9,614 nucleotides of DNA from JBJXDT01 sp046153505 (GTDB lineage Bacteria > Pseudomonadota > Gammaproteobacteria > Burkholderiales > Methylophilaceae), in contig JBJXDT010000098.1 of NCBI GenBank assembly GCA_046153505.1, forward strand, positions 1 through 9,614, in the 5' to 3' direction. Both the position numbers and the translations under genes were made by a program. Position 1 is the stretch's first letter; each line of letters begins with the position of its first letter. Under the pieces are notes generated by a model, which saw nothing but the letters and a program-made list of their open reading frames with translations, made no database searches and had not been told where the DNA came from. Positions 1 to 5,379 of this stretch are shown here, in pieces.

Positions 1-126
1 TTAAGCGGCTAGAGCGTAAGTTTCGTCGTTTGCGACTATACTTGTTTCAGCTGTATTTACGAGGTAATCTGAGCCTCGGTATGCCCTGCACTGCTTTGCA
101 ACCCACGTCGAAACCTGGTCAGCCCC
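1..126 (-). ncRNA. ssrA: tmRNA (ssrA), 5' part; 3' part lies outside the window
   Basis: Transfer-messenger RNA rescues stalled ribosomes: its alanine-charged tRNA-like domain enters the A site with SmpB and its short reading frame adds a degradation tag. Read on the minus strand, the RNA begins with GGGGCTGACC followed by TTTCGACGTGGGTTGC, the conserved 5' tRNA-like half. A PK1-like pseudoknot can be drawn: CGAGG/CCTCG stem (plus 60-64 with 74-78), with loop bases 69-72 able to pair with 47-50. Next come the conserved ATAGTC and the resume codon GCA (plus 33-31). The tag frame reads ANDETYALAA and then TAA at bases 3-1. The window ends at this stop, so the downstream pseudoknots, the T-arm half and the acceptor 3' strand are not visible. 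The 5' end at 126 is placed by similarity to known tmRNAs. Its partner gene smpB is about 1 kb away on the same strand. Confidence 0.96.
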
Positions 127-132
127 ATGTGT

Positions 133-158
133 TTTAAAGCATTTAATTCAATTGTAAG
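133..158 (-). promoter_or_regulatory. Possible ssrA promoter
   Basis: On the minus strand, TTTAAA lies at -12 to -7 relative to the presumed tmRNA 5' end (plus 133-138). CTTACA (plus 153-158), matching TTGACA at four of six positions, lies upstream with a 14-base spacer, which is shorter than the usual 16-18. The -10 position fits well, but the -35 assignment is weak. A 9-bp inverted repeat lies immediately upstream. Confidence 0.35.
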
Positions 159-161
159 ACT

Positions 162-187
162 TAAGCGAACTAGCAAAAGTTCGCTTA
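162..187. repeat. 9-bp inverted repeat between divergent ssrA and nnrD
   Basis: TAAGCGAAC (162-170) and GTTCGCTTA (179-187) are perfect reverse complements separated by eight bases (TAGCAAAA). There is no T-run after either arm on either strand, so it does not look like an intrinsic terminator. It lies upstream of the presumed ssrA -35 region and about 70 bases before the nnrD start. It could be an operator or an RNA hairpin; the function is unknown. Confidence 0.55.
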
Positions 188-212
188 TAACCACATTATA
201 CGCTAATTTCAC

Positions 213-263
213 ATGAGGATTTTTTACTTAATGCGGCTGCAAGGTATTAAAATCAAGGAATGA
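213..263 (+). CDS. Small upstream ORF overlapping the nnrD start (16 or 10 codons)
   Basis: An ATG at 213 opens a frame reading MRIFYLMRLQGIKIKE and ending in TGA at 261-263. A second in-frame ATG at 231, preceded by GAGGA at 215-219, would give a 10-residue version. The stop overlaps the nnrD start codon as ATGA, the arrangement typical of translational coupling. The nnrD ATG has only AAGG one base upstream, so coupling would explain how it is initiated. No homology is recognised and the frame is short enough to occur by chance, so this is a candidate only. Confidence 0.25.
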   Translation: MRIFYLMRLQGIKIKE

Positions 264-1087
264 AGACAGCAATCGAAAATCATCCAAAGTTATGGTTAGC
301 ATTGTTACCAAAACTGGATGCGTCAAGTAACAAATACTCACGCGGTGTTTCGATGGTTATAGGCGGGTTTCCTACCACAGGCGCAGCTCGCTTATCGGCT
401 TTCGCAGCGGCTAGGGTTGGCAGTGGGCTCACTATTTTGGCTGTTCCAAAAGTTGCCTTTGCTATCTATGCAAGCGCTGTCACCAGCATCATGGTTAAAC
501 CGTTTGAAGGACTTGATGATTTCAATGAGATTGCGCAGGATTCTCGCATATCTTGTTTTTTAATTGGTCCAGGGGCTGGTTTAACGGCTGACACAAAACA
601 ACAAGTCATCTATCTACTCAACACCCAAAAACCAATAGTAATCGATGCAGATGCAATTACGGTATTCCAAAATAAGCTAGACACACTAAGTGGATCAATT
701 CACACGAATTGCGTGCTTACTCCACATGAGGGGGAGTTTAAACGCCTGTTCCCTTTAGACGAGAATCGGGAAAAATGTGCGTTGCATGCCGCAAAAACTA
801 TTGGGGCAACCATAGTACTGAAAGGGCCAAAAACCCTTATCGCATCGCCAGATGGTAGCATTCTTGTTAACAACAATGCACCAGCCTCGTTGGCAACGGG
901 AGGCTCCGGTGACGTGCTCGCTGGTTTAATTGCAGGATTGATAGCACAAGGCATGCCGCCCTTCTATGCAGCTGCAGCGGCAGTTTGGATACATACTGAG
1001 GCAGCAAACTTTTTTGGAGTTGGCCTAATTGCGGATGACTTACCGAACTTAATACCAAGCGTTCTCAAAACGCTATACGCGCAATAA
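260..1087 (+). CDS. nnrD: ADP-dependent NAD(P)H-hydrate dehydratase, stand-alone
   Basis: Repairs the damaged cofactors NADHX and NADPHX, dehydrating the S-hydrate back to NAD(P)H with ADP as the phosphate donor; a cytosolic metabolite-repair enzyme. The 275-residue protein matches the C-terminal YjeF domain, a ribokinase-like fold. Visible motifs are IGPGAG (102-107), VIDADA (127-132), LTPHEGEF (153-160), VLKGPKTLI (186-194) and the nucleotide/catalytic loop ATGGSGDVLAG (212-222), with the presumed catalytic Asp218. In many bacteria this domain is fused to an N-terminal epimerase (NnrE) in a protein of about 500 residues. Here the epimerase half is absent, and a stop codon at 248-250 blocks any in-frame N-terminal extension. 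The gene is divergent from ssrA and convergent with smpB, with a six-base gap. The ATG at 260 has a poorly spaced ribosome site and overlaps a small upstream ORF. Confidence 0.93.
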   Translation: MKTAIENHPKLWLALLPKLDASSNKYSRGVSMVIGGFPTTGAARLSAFAAARVGSGLTILAVPKVAFAIYASAVTSIMVKPFEGLDDFNEIAQDSRISCFLIGPGAGLTADTKQQVIYLLNTQKPIVIDADAITVFQNKLDTLSGSIHTNCVLTPHEGEFKRLFPLDENREKCALHAAKTIGATIVLKGPKTLIASPDGSILVNNNAPASLATGGSGDVLAGLIAGLIAQGMPPFYAAAAAVWIHTEAANFFGVGLIADDLPNLIPSVLKTLYAQ

Positions 1088-1093
1088 AAGTAG

Positions 1094-1543
1094 TTATTTA
1101 TTGTGAGCGCGCATAATGCGGCCTTTTTCGCGCTCCCAATCACGCGCCTTTTCCGTGTCGCGTTTGTCATGCTGCTTTTTACCCTTGGCTAAACCAATTT
1201 CTACTTTAACTCGCCCTTTGGAAAAATGTAAATCCAGCGGAACTAATGTATAACCTGCGCGCTCTACCTTACCAATCAATTTGGCAATTTCTTCATTATG
1301 TAACAATAGCTTACGGGTTCTTATCTTGTCTGGATGGATGTGCGTAGAAGCAGCTCCAAGCGGCGTGACGTGACAGCCAATTAAGTAAACTTCACCGCGT
1401 TGAATAATGACGTAAGCTTCTTTAATATTGGCGCGATTATCGCGAATAGCCTTCACTTCCCAGCCTTCAAGGACGATACCAGCTTCGTATTTTTCTTCTA
1501 TAAAGTAATCGAAAAACGCTTTTTTATTTTGGGCAATGCTCAT
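1094..1543 (-). CDS. smpB: SsrA-binding protein SmpB
   Basis: Binds the tRNA-like domain of tmRNA and brings it to stalled ribosomes; its C-terminal tail occupies the empty mRNA channel and mimics an anticodon stem. The 149-residue protein has family-typical length. It shows the OB-fold core with FDYFIEE (11-17), GIVLEGWEVKAIR (22-34), ASTHIHPDKIRTRKLLL (65-81) and GYTLVPL (97-103). The basic tail GLAKGKKQHDKR (117-128) is followed by a charged helix to the C-terminus. The start gives the usual short N-terminus, but no strong Shine-Dalgarno is visible. ssrA lies downstream on the same strand with nnrD, encoded oppositely, in between. smpB is divergent from ratA across 69 bases, as in the E. 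coli smpB-ratA-ratB arrangement. A TAAAAT box on the minus strand (plus 1572-1577) could be its -10, but no good -35 is seen. Confidence 0.98.
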   Translation of the reverse strand: MSIAQNKKAFFDYFIEEKYEAGIVLEGWEVKAIRDNRANIKEAYVIIQRGEVYLIGCHVTPLGAASTHIHPDKIRTRKLLLHNEEIAKLIGKVERAGYTLVPLDLHFSKGRVKVEIGLAKGKKQHDKRDTEKARDWEREKGRIMRAHNK

Positions 1544-1612
1544 GAAATGCGACTAATGACTTAAAATATCTATTTTACGCTAGTTTGACTCGCTGACTAA
1601 TAGAAAAACTGA

Positions 1613-2047
1613 ATGCATAAGGTTGAAAAAACAGTATTGGTAAATCACTCGGCAACACAAATGTTTATGCTGGTAGACGCCGTGGAAGACTATCCAAAAT
1701 TTCTACCTTGGTGCGGCGGTGCAGATTTACTGGAGCGCTCAGAAACAAGTACCAGTGCCACTCTACACATAAATTTTCATGGTTTAAAGCAAAAATTTAG
1801 CACGCAAAATATCAAAAACTCACCTCACGCTATGGAGATGCAGCTTAAAGATGGGCCATTTAAATATTTAGATGGTAGTTGGAGTTTTGTTGAGTTGCGG
1901 CAAGATGCCTGTAAAATTACGTTTAGATTAAATTATGAGTTTGCCAACAGCATGCTTGAAAAACTGATCTCGCCAGTGTTTAACCATATTGCCTCTACTT
2001 TTGTAGATGGCTTTGTTGCCCAAGCTGACAAGATTTATAAAGGATAA
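1613..2047 (+). CDS. ratA: RatA-like START/Coq10-family protein
   Basis: Member of the SRPBCC (START-like) superfamily, Coq10/RatA branch. The E. coli homologue was described as a toxin that binds 50S subunits and prevents 70S association; eukaryotic Coq10 relatives bind ubiquinone, so the physiological role is not settled. The 144-residue protein has family-typical length, with the hallmark segment SATQMFMLVDAVEDYPKFLPW (residues 13-33), the central strand region with DGPFKYLDGSW (80-90), and the amphipathic C-terminal helix VFNHIASTFVDGFVAQA (122-138). The pair with rnfH three bases downstream, divergent from smpB, is the conserved proteobacterial layout. The start has no strong Shine-Dalgarno. 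The 69-base gap to smpB should hold both promoters; TTGACT at 1585-1590 is a possible -35 without a convincing -10. Confidence 0.9.
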   Translation: MHKVEKTVLVNHSATQMFMLVDAVEDYPKFLPWCGGADLLERSETSTSATLHINFHGLKQKFSTQNIKNSPHAMEMQLKDGPFKYLDGSWSFVELRQDACKITFRLNYEFANSMLEKLISPVFNHIASTFVDGFVAQADKIYKG

Positions 2048-2050
2048 ACC

Positions 2051-2374
2051 TTGCCAAATCAAAATATTACCGTGGAAGTCGCATATGCTTTACCACATCA
2101 CCAGCTGATTATCCCATTGCAAGTGCCGCCAGAAGCTACTGCCGAGCAAGCAATTCAAGCGAGTGGTATTTTAGCTAAATTTCCAGAAATTGATTTAGAC
2201 AAAAATCAAATTGGTATTTTTGGCAAACTCACAAAAGCAGACTCCGCATTGCGGCATATGGACCGCATCGAGATCTATAGGCCTCTGATTGCCGACCCAA
2301 AGGAGGTGCGCAAACAGCGCGCAGAAGAAGGGAAAATAATGAAAAAAGGCGGTGGGGAAATGCCTAGCAACTGA
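2051..2374 (+). CDS. rnfH: RnfH/RatB family ubiquitin-like protein (UPF0125)
   Basis: Small beta-grasp protein of the RnfH family, called RatB where it follows ratA; its biochemical role is not established. The 107-residue frame shows the family pattern: ITVEVAYALP (6-15), a strand ending in LQVPPEATAEQAI (23-35), GILAKFPEIDL (39-49), the conserved IGIFGKLTKAD (54-64), then MDRIEIYRPLIADPKEVRKQR (69-89) with a basic tail. The chosen start is TTG at 2051. AGGA (2041-2044) sits six bases upstream and the preceding ratA stop is at 2045-2047, so the Shine-Dalgarno lies inside the end of ratA and the two genes are probably translationally coupled. There is no in-frame ATG near the N-terminus that would keep the first strand. 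The gene converges on the DUF4124 gene, with 14 bases between the stop codons. Confidence 0.9.
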   Translation: MPNQNITVEVAYALPHHQLIIPLQVPPEATAEQAIQASGILAKFPEIDLDKNQIGIFGKLTKADSALRHMDRIEIYRPLIADPKEVRKQRAEEGKIMKKGGGEMPSN

Positions 2375-2389
2375 TCCACATCAGCTGAT
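2371..2389. repeat. Short inverted repeats between convergent stops
   Basis: CTGAT (2371-2375), ATCAG (2380-2384) and CTGAT (2385-2389) lie in the junction of rnfH and the DUF4124 gene. The middle arm can pair with the left arm (four-base loop), and with the right arm it forms a 10-bp palindrome. No T-run follows on either strand, so use as a terminator is uncertain. Confidence 0.3.
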
Positions 2390-2925
2390 TAGTTACAGTA
2401 TTCGTTGATTTCTGCCTGTGTTTTTTCCACGCCTGCTTTTAAATCTTGGTCACTCATATATTCTCGCTCGCCTTTTTCGTTGACCTTATAAACACGGCCT
2501 CCTTGAGCATAAGCTTGGTTATTCGCCTTTGCTGCTTTACAATTTTCTGCCTTTATTTGCGCCTGTTTTTCCTTCTCTTCATTATTCTTTTTCTCAATTT
2601 CAGCATTTTTTTGACGTAGTTTTGCAGCTTCATCTTGTTTAGCGTCGCTGCTAGCACCCTCTTTATTTGGTGCATTTCTGTTAGCTGTACCGGCTGGCGT
2701 TGCCAATTTGGAGGTTTCCGTCACAGGCGCTAGCGGATCTTTACCAGTTGAAGTAGCTAATTTCTTTCCACCTACTGACTCTAATTTAACATTAGCAGGT
2801 GGCGGCGTATCAGAGTATCTCACCTTACCGTCTTTATCCCGCCATTTATAGACTTCTGCGTTGGCCAACAAAGGTAATGCCAACAATAGTAAAGTTGCAG
2901 TAAAAACTAATTGACGCAATTTCAT
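2389..2925 (-). CDS. Secreted DUF4124 domain protein
   Basis: Exported protein of unknown function. Residues 1-23 form a classical signal peptide (positive MKLR, hydrophobic LLLLALPLLA, cleavage expected after ANA). The mature protein begins with the DUF4124 signature EVYKWRDKDGKVRYSDTPPP (24-43). A low-complexity Ser/Thr/Ala/Lys linker (about 50-98) and a highly charged helical, probably coiled-coil segment (about 98-128) follow. The C-terminal part has Cys129 and Cys177 bracketing RVYKVNEKGEREYMSD (144-159), a second motif resembling the N-terminal signature. The two cysteines could form a disulphide in the periplasm. As I recall, the Cys-bracketed GEREY tail is seen in other betaproteobacterial DUF4124 proteins. 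The 178-residue length is plausible for this group. AAGGG six bases before the ATG supports the start. It is divergent from guaB across 225 bases; TATAAA on the minus strand (upstream of the start) is a possible -10. Confidence 0.85.
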   Translation of the reverse strand: MKLRQLVFTATLLLLALPLLANAEVYKWRDKDGKVRYSDTPPPANVKLESVGGKKLATSTGKDPLAPVTETSKLATPAGTANRNAPNKEGASSDAKQDEAAKLRQKNAEIEKKNNEEKEKQAQIKAENCKAAKANNQAYAQGGRVYKVNEKGEREYMSDQDLKAGVEKTQAEINEYCN

Positions 2926-3018
2926 AACAAACCCTTTTTAGTGACTGAATTTAAAAGTATTTTAAAGCTTTTATACTTGCCAATTCGATAACAATAGATT
3001 ACATCAATATATCGACGT

Positions 3019-3124
3019 TTGACAATATAATTAAACGAAAATACTGAATATAGGTTGACACTTTTCTCTGTATTTACAACAGACGAATCCAGCACTCGCA
3101 GGAAAGTGCACAATTCTGTATAAT
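3019..3124 (+). promoter_or_regulatory. guaB upstream region with candidate promoter elements
   Basis: The 225 bases between the DUF4124 and guaB starts are AT-rich. A perfect TATAAT at 3119-3124 is placed for transcription starting about 20 bases before guaB. Its -35 position holds only CTCGCA (3095-3100, 18-base spacer), three of six matches. An inverted repeat, GCACT (3092-3096) and AGTGC (3105-3109), overlaps this -35 region and could be an operator. Further upstream are two perfect TTGACA hexamers (3019-3024 and 3055-3060, 36 bases apart) and another TATAAT (3026-3031), but none of these forms a correctly spaced pair. The AAAGGA at 3139-3144 is a good Shine-Dalgarno six bases before guaB. 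Confidence 0.45.
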
Positions 3125-3150
3125 CTCGTTTTGGAAATAAAGGATTAGTC

Positions 3151-4611
3151 ATGCGTTTGCTGCAACAAGCTCTCACTTTTGATGATGTTTTATTAGTCCC
3201 TGCGCACTCGGTCATTCTGCCGCGCGAAGTCAATCTAAGCACTCAACTCACTCGTAATATCAAACTTAACATCCCGCTCGTTTCTGCTGCGATGGATACT
3301 GTTACAGAAGCGCCGCTAGCTATTGTGCTGGCACAGGAAGGCGGCCTTGGCATCATCCATAAAAACATGACGACTCAACAGCAGGCTTTGCATGTTTCAC
3401 GCGTTAAGCGCTTTGAGTCTGGTGTAGTTAACGACCCTATCACCATTTCACCTGAAATGACTGTGCGTGATGTCATGGCGTTGACGCGCAAGCACAAAAT
3501 CTCTGGCTTACCCGTGGTGGATAACGGCAAAATCGTAGGCATCGTCACCAACCGTGATTTGCGATTTGAAACCAACCTCGACCAAGCCATTTCAAATATC
3601 ATGACACCACGCAACAGGCTGGTAACAGTGCGCGAAGGCGCCGCCAAAGAGGATGTGATTCACTTATTACATCAGCACCGCCTAGAACGCGTGTTGGTCA
3701 TTGATGATAGCGACACACTTAAAGGCTTGATTACTGTCAAAGATATTCAAAAATCGAGCGATCATCCTTTTGCTTGCAAGGACAAACATGGCCGCTTACG
3801 CGTAGGCGCAGCAGTAGGCGTGGGAGAAGGTACAGAAGAACGCGTTGAAGCGCTTGCTGGAGCAGGTGTAGATGTGCTAGTAGTGGATACCGCGCACGGC
3901 CATTCGCAAGGTGTACTGGATCGCGTCACCTGGGTGAAAAAACACTTTCCGAAAATAGAAGTGATTGGTGGCAACATCGCCACAGCTGATGCTGCGCTTG
4001 CATTAGTAGATGCAGGTGCTGACGGCGTTAAAGTAGGCATCGGCCCTGGTTCAATTTGCACTACCCGTATTGTCGCAGGCGTAGGCGTACCTCAAATTAG
4101 CGCTATCGCAAACGTCGAAGCTGCGCTAAAAAAGTCTGGCGTGCCCTTTATTGCCGACGGTGGCATTCGCTTTTCTGGTGACATTTCAAAAGCGATTGCG
4201 GCTGGCGCTAACTCTGTGATGCTCGGCGGCATGTTTGCCGGTACTGAGGAAGCGCCTGGTGAAGTTGAGTTATTTCAAGGCCGCTCTTACAAATCCTACC
4301 GTGGTATGGGATCTGTTGGTGCGATGCAAAAAGGCTCTAGCGACCGTTATTTTCAAGAATCCGATGGCAACGCTGATAAACTAGTTCCTGAAGGCATTGA
4401 AGGTCGCGTGCCCTACAAAGGTAGTGTAGTTGCGGTTATTCACCAGTTGATGGGTGGCTTGCGTGCCTCTATGGGCTACGTTGGTTGCGCAACCATCGAT
4501 GAGATGCGTAAAAAAGCTGAGTTTGTACAAATCACCAGTGCGGGCATGCGTGAATCGCACGTGCATGATGTGCAAATCACCAAAGAAGCGCCCAATTACA
4601 GGATTGACTGA
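3151..4611 (+). CDS. guaB: Inosine-5'-monophosphate dehydrogenase
   Basis: Oxidises IMP to XMP with NAD+, the first committed and rate-limiting step toward GMP; cytosolic tetramer. The 486 residues match the usual bacterial length. The (beta/alpha)8 barrel begins with LTFDDVLLVPAHS (8-20) and SAAMDTVTE (45-53). It is interrupted by two CBS domains (about 93-150 and 152-203) with MTVRDVM and ITVKDI. The barrel resumes with DTAHGHS (246-252), GGNIAT (273-278), the catalytic loop GPGSICTTR (298-306) with nucleophile Cys303, and FIADGGIR (333-340). Then come MLGGMFAGTEE (357-367), YRGMGSVGAM (383-392) and the flap around SSDRYFQ (396-402) containing the conserved Arg-Tyr pair. All key residues are present. 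AAAGGA six bases before ATG supports the start. The stop TGA shares one base with the ATG of the next gene, so translational coupling is likely. G+C is about 53% in 3781-4140 by hand count. Confidence 0.99.
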   Translation: MRLLQQALTFDDVLLVPAHSVILPREVNLSTQLTRNIKLNIPLVSAAMDTVTEAPLAIVLAQEGGLGIIHKNMTTQQQALHVSRVKRFESGVVNDPITISPEMTVRDVMALTRKHKISGLPVVDNGKIVGIVTNRDLRFETNLDQAISNIMTPRNRLVTVREGAAKEDVIHLLHQHRLERVLVIDDSDTLKGLITVKDIQKSSDHPFACKDKHGRLRVGAAVGVGEGTEERVEALAGAGVDVLVVDTAHGHSQGVLDRVTWVKKHFPKIEVIGGNIATADAALALVDAGADGVKVGIGPGSICTTRIVAGVGVPQISAIANVEAALKKSGVPFIADGGIRFSGDISKAIAAGANSVMLGGMFAGTEEAPGEVELFQGRSYKSYRGMGSVGAMQKGSSDRYFQESDGNADKLVPEGIEGRVPYKGSVVAVIHQLMGGLRASMGYVGCATIDEMRKKAEFVQITSAGMRESHVHDVQITKEAPNYRID

Positions 4612-5339
4612 TGAATAGCCAATCAAACCAATATGTAAAGGAATCAGCTATACTTGGCACGCTGTTGCTGACAGGCTTGTTAGGTCTAGGCTATTTTATT
4701 TCGAATAGCATTTTAACAATGAAAGCGATGGAACGCACTGTTGAAGTTAAAGGCCTTTCAGAGCGTGAAATTAATGCAGATGTTGCAATTTGGCCAATCA
4801 CTTTTAATATTGCTGAAAATGACTTAGTCAAATTATCAACTGTAATAAAAGATAAAAATACAGAAGTAATTAAATTTCTAAAATCAAAAGGTTTTGATGA
4901 TTCCGAGGTAAGTATTTCTGCACCTTCTACCATTGACAAGTTAGCACGCGAGTATGACAGTGTAACGAACTCTGCTTTCCGCTATAGCGCAAGTTCGACT
5001 GTTACGGTGTATACAAATCAAGTTGAAAAGGTAAAGGAAGCGAGAACACAATTAGGTGAACTAGGAAAGCTAGGTATTGCGATTGGCAATGATAATAATG
5101 GCATGGGCACACAATATTTATACAGCAAGTTAAATGATATCAAGCCAGCAATGATAGAAGAAGCCACTAAAAATGCGCGCCAAACCGCAGAAAAATTTGC
5201 AAAAGATTCCAATAGTAAGTTGGGGAAAATTAGACGGGCAAGCCAAGGTACGTTTAGCATAGAGGATAGAGATTCGAGTACCGCATATATCAAAAAAGTA
5301 CGCGTGGTTTCTACCGTTGAATACTTCCTCTCAGACTAA
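4611..5339 (+). CDS. Membrane-anchored SIMPL (DUF541) domain protein inside guaBA
   Basis: Residues about 12-31 form one hydrophobic segment (AILGTLLLTGLLGLGYFIS) without a clear signal-peptidase site, so the protein is probably held in the inner membrane with the rest in the periplasm. Residues about 41-240 match the SIMPL/DUF541 pattern: ERTVEVKGLSEREINADVAIW (41-61), a middle SASSTVTVYTNQVEKVKEA region (126-144), the ARQTAEKFAKDSNSKLGKI helix (189-207) and a final strand VRVVSTVEYFL (230-240). The family's function is poorly defined; some members are outer-envelope proteins linked to oxidative stress, and the name comes from an animal IRAK-associated protein. The start ATG overlaps the guaB stop (TGATG), so expression is probably coupled to guaB. 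Its G+C is about 37.5% (270 of 720 in 4621-5340), clearly lower than in guaB, suggesting late acquisition or relaxed codon use. A role in purine synthesis is not indicated by the sequence. Confidence 0.85.
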   Translation: MNSQSNQYVKESAILGTLLLTGLLGLGYFISNSILTMKAMERTVEVKGLSEREINADVAIWPITFNIAENDLVKLSTVIKDKNTEVIKFLKSKGFDDSEVSISAPSTIDKLAREYDSVTNSAFRYSASSTVTVYTNQVEKVKEARTQLGELGKLGIAIGNDNNGMGTQYLYSKLNDIKPAMIEEATKNARQTAEKFAKDSNSKLGKIRRASQGTFSIEDRDSSTAYIKKVRVVSTVEYFLSD

Positions 5340-5369
5340 TTATTACCCTTTAAGTTAAACAATTTTCTC

Positions 5370-5379
5370 ATGGCGCCAT
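5370..5379. repeat. Palindrome ATGGCGCCAT directly before the guaA start
   Basis: A perfect 10-bp palindrome abuts the guaA ATG at 5380. It contains an out-of-frame ATG (5370) opening a seven-codon frame (MAPYDAL) that stops at 5391-5393, inside guaA. No Shine-Dalgarno is visible before either ATG. It could influence guaA initiation or be chance. Confidence 0.4.

Noticed and set aside
1..300. Integration site or island next to ssrA
   Set aside because: ssrA is a common integration target, but integration normally occurs at its 3' end, which is outside this window. The 5' side here carries only ordinary core genes.
1613..2374. ratA-rnfH as a toxin-antitoxin module
   Set aside because: Although the names come from a proposed toxin, RnfH/RatB is not an established antitoxin and the pair is a conserved housekeeping arrangement; the sequence gives no evidence for addiction behaviour.
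2922..3242. A 106-codon minus-strand open frame spanning the guaB upstream region
   Set aside because: Its first third is antisense to guaB codons, the rest runs through AT-rich promoter DNA, the protein resembles no family I know, and it only ends at the DUF4124 start.
3762..4061. A 99-codon minus-strand open frame inside guaB
   Set aside because: It is low-complexity Ser/Thr/Pro/Ala and antisense to well-conserved IMP dehydrogenase codons, so it is a shadow frame.
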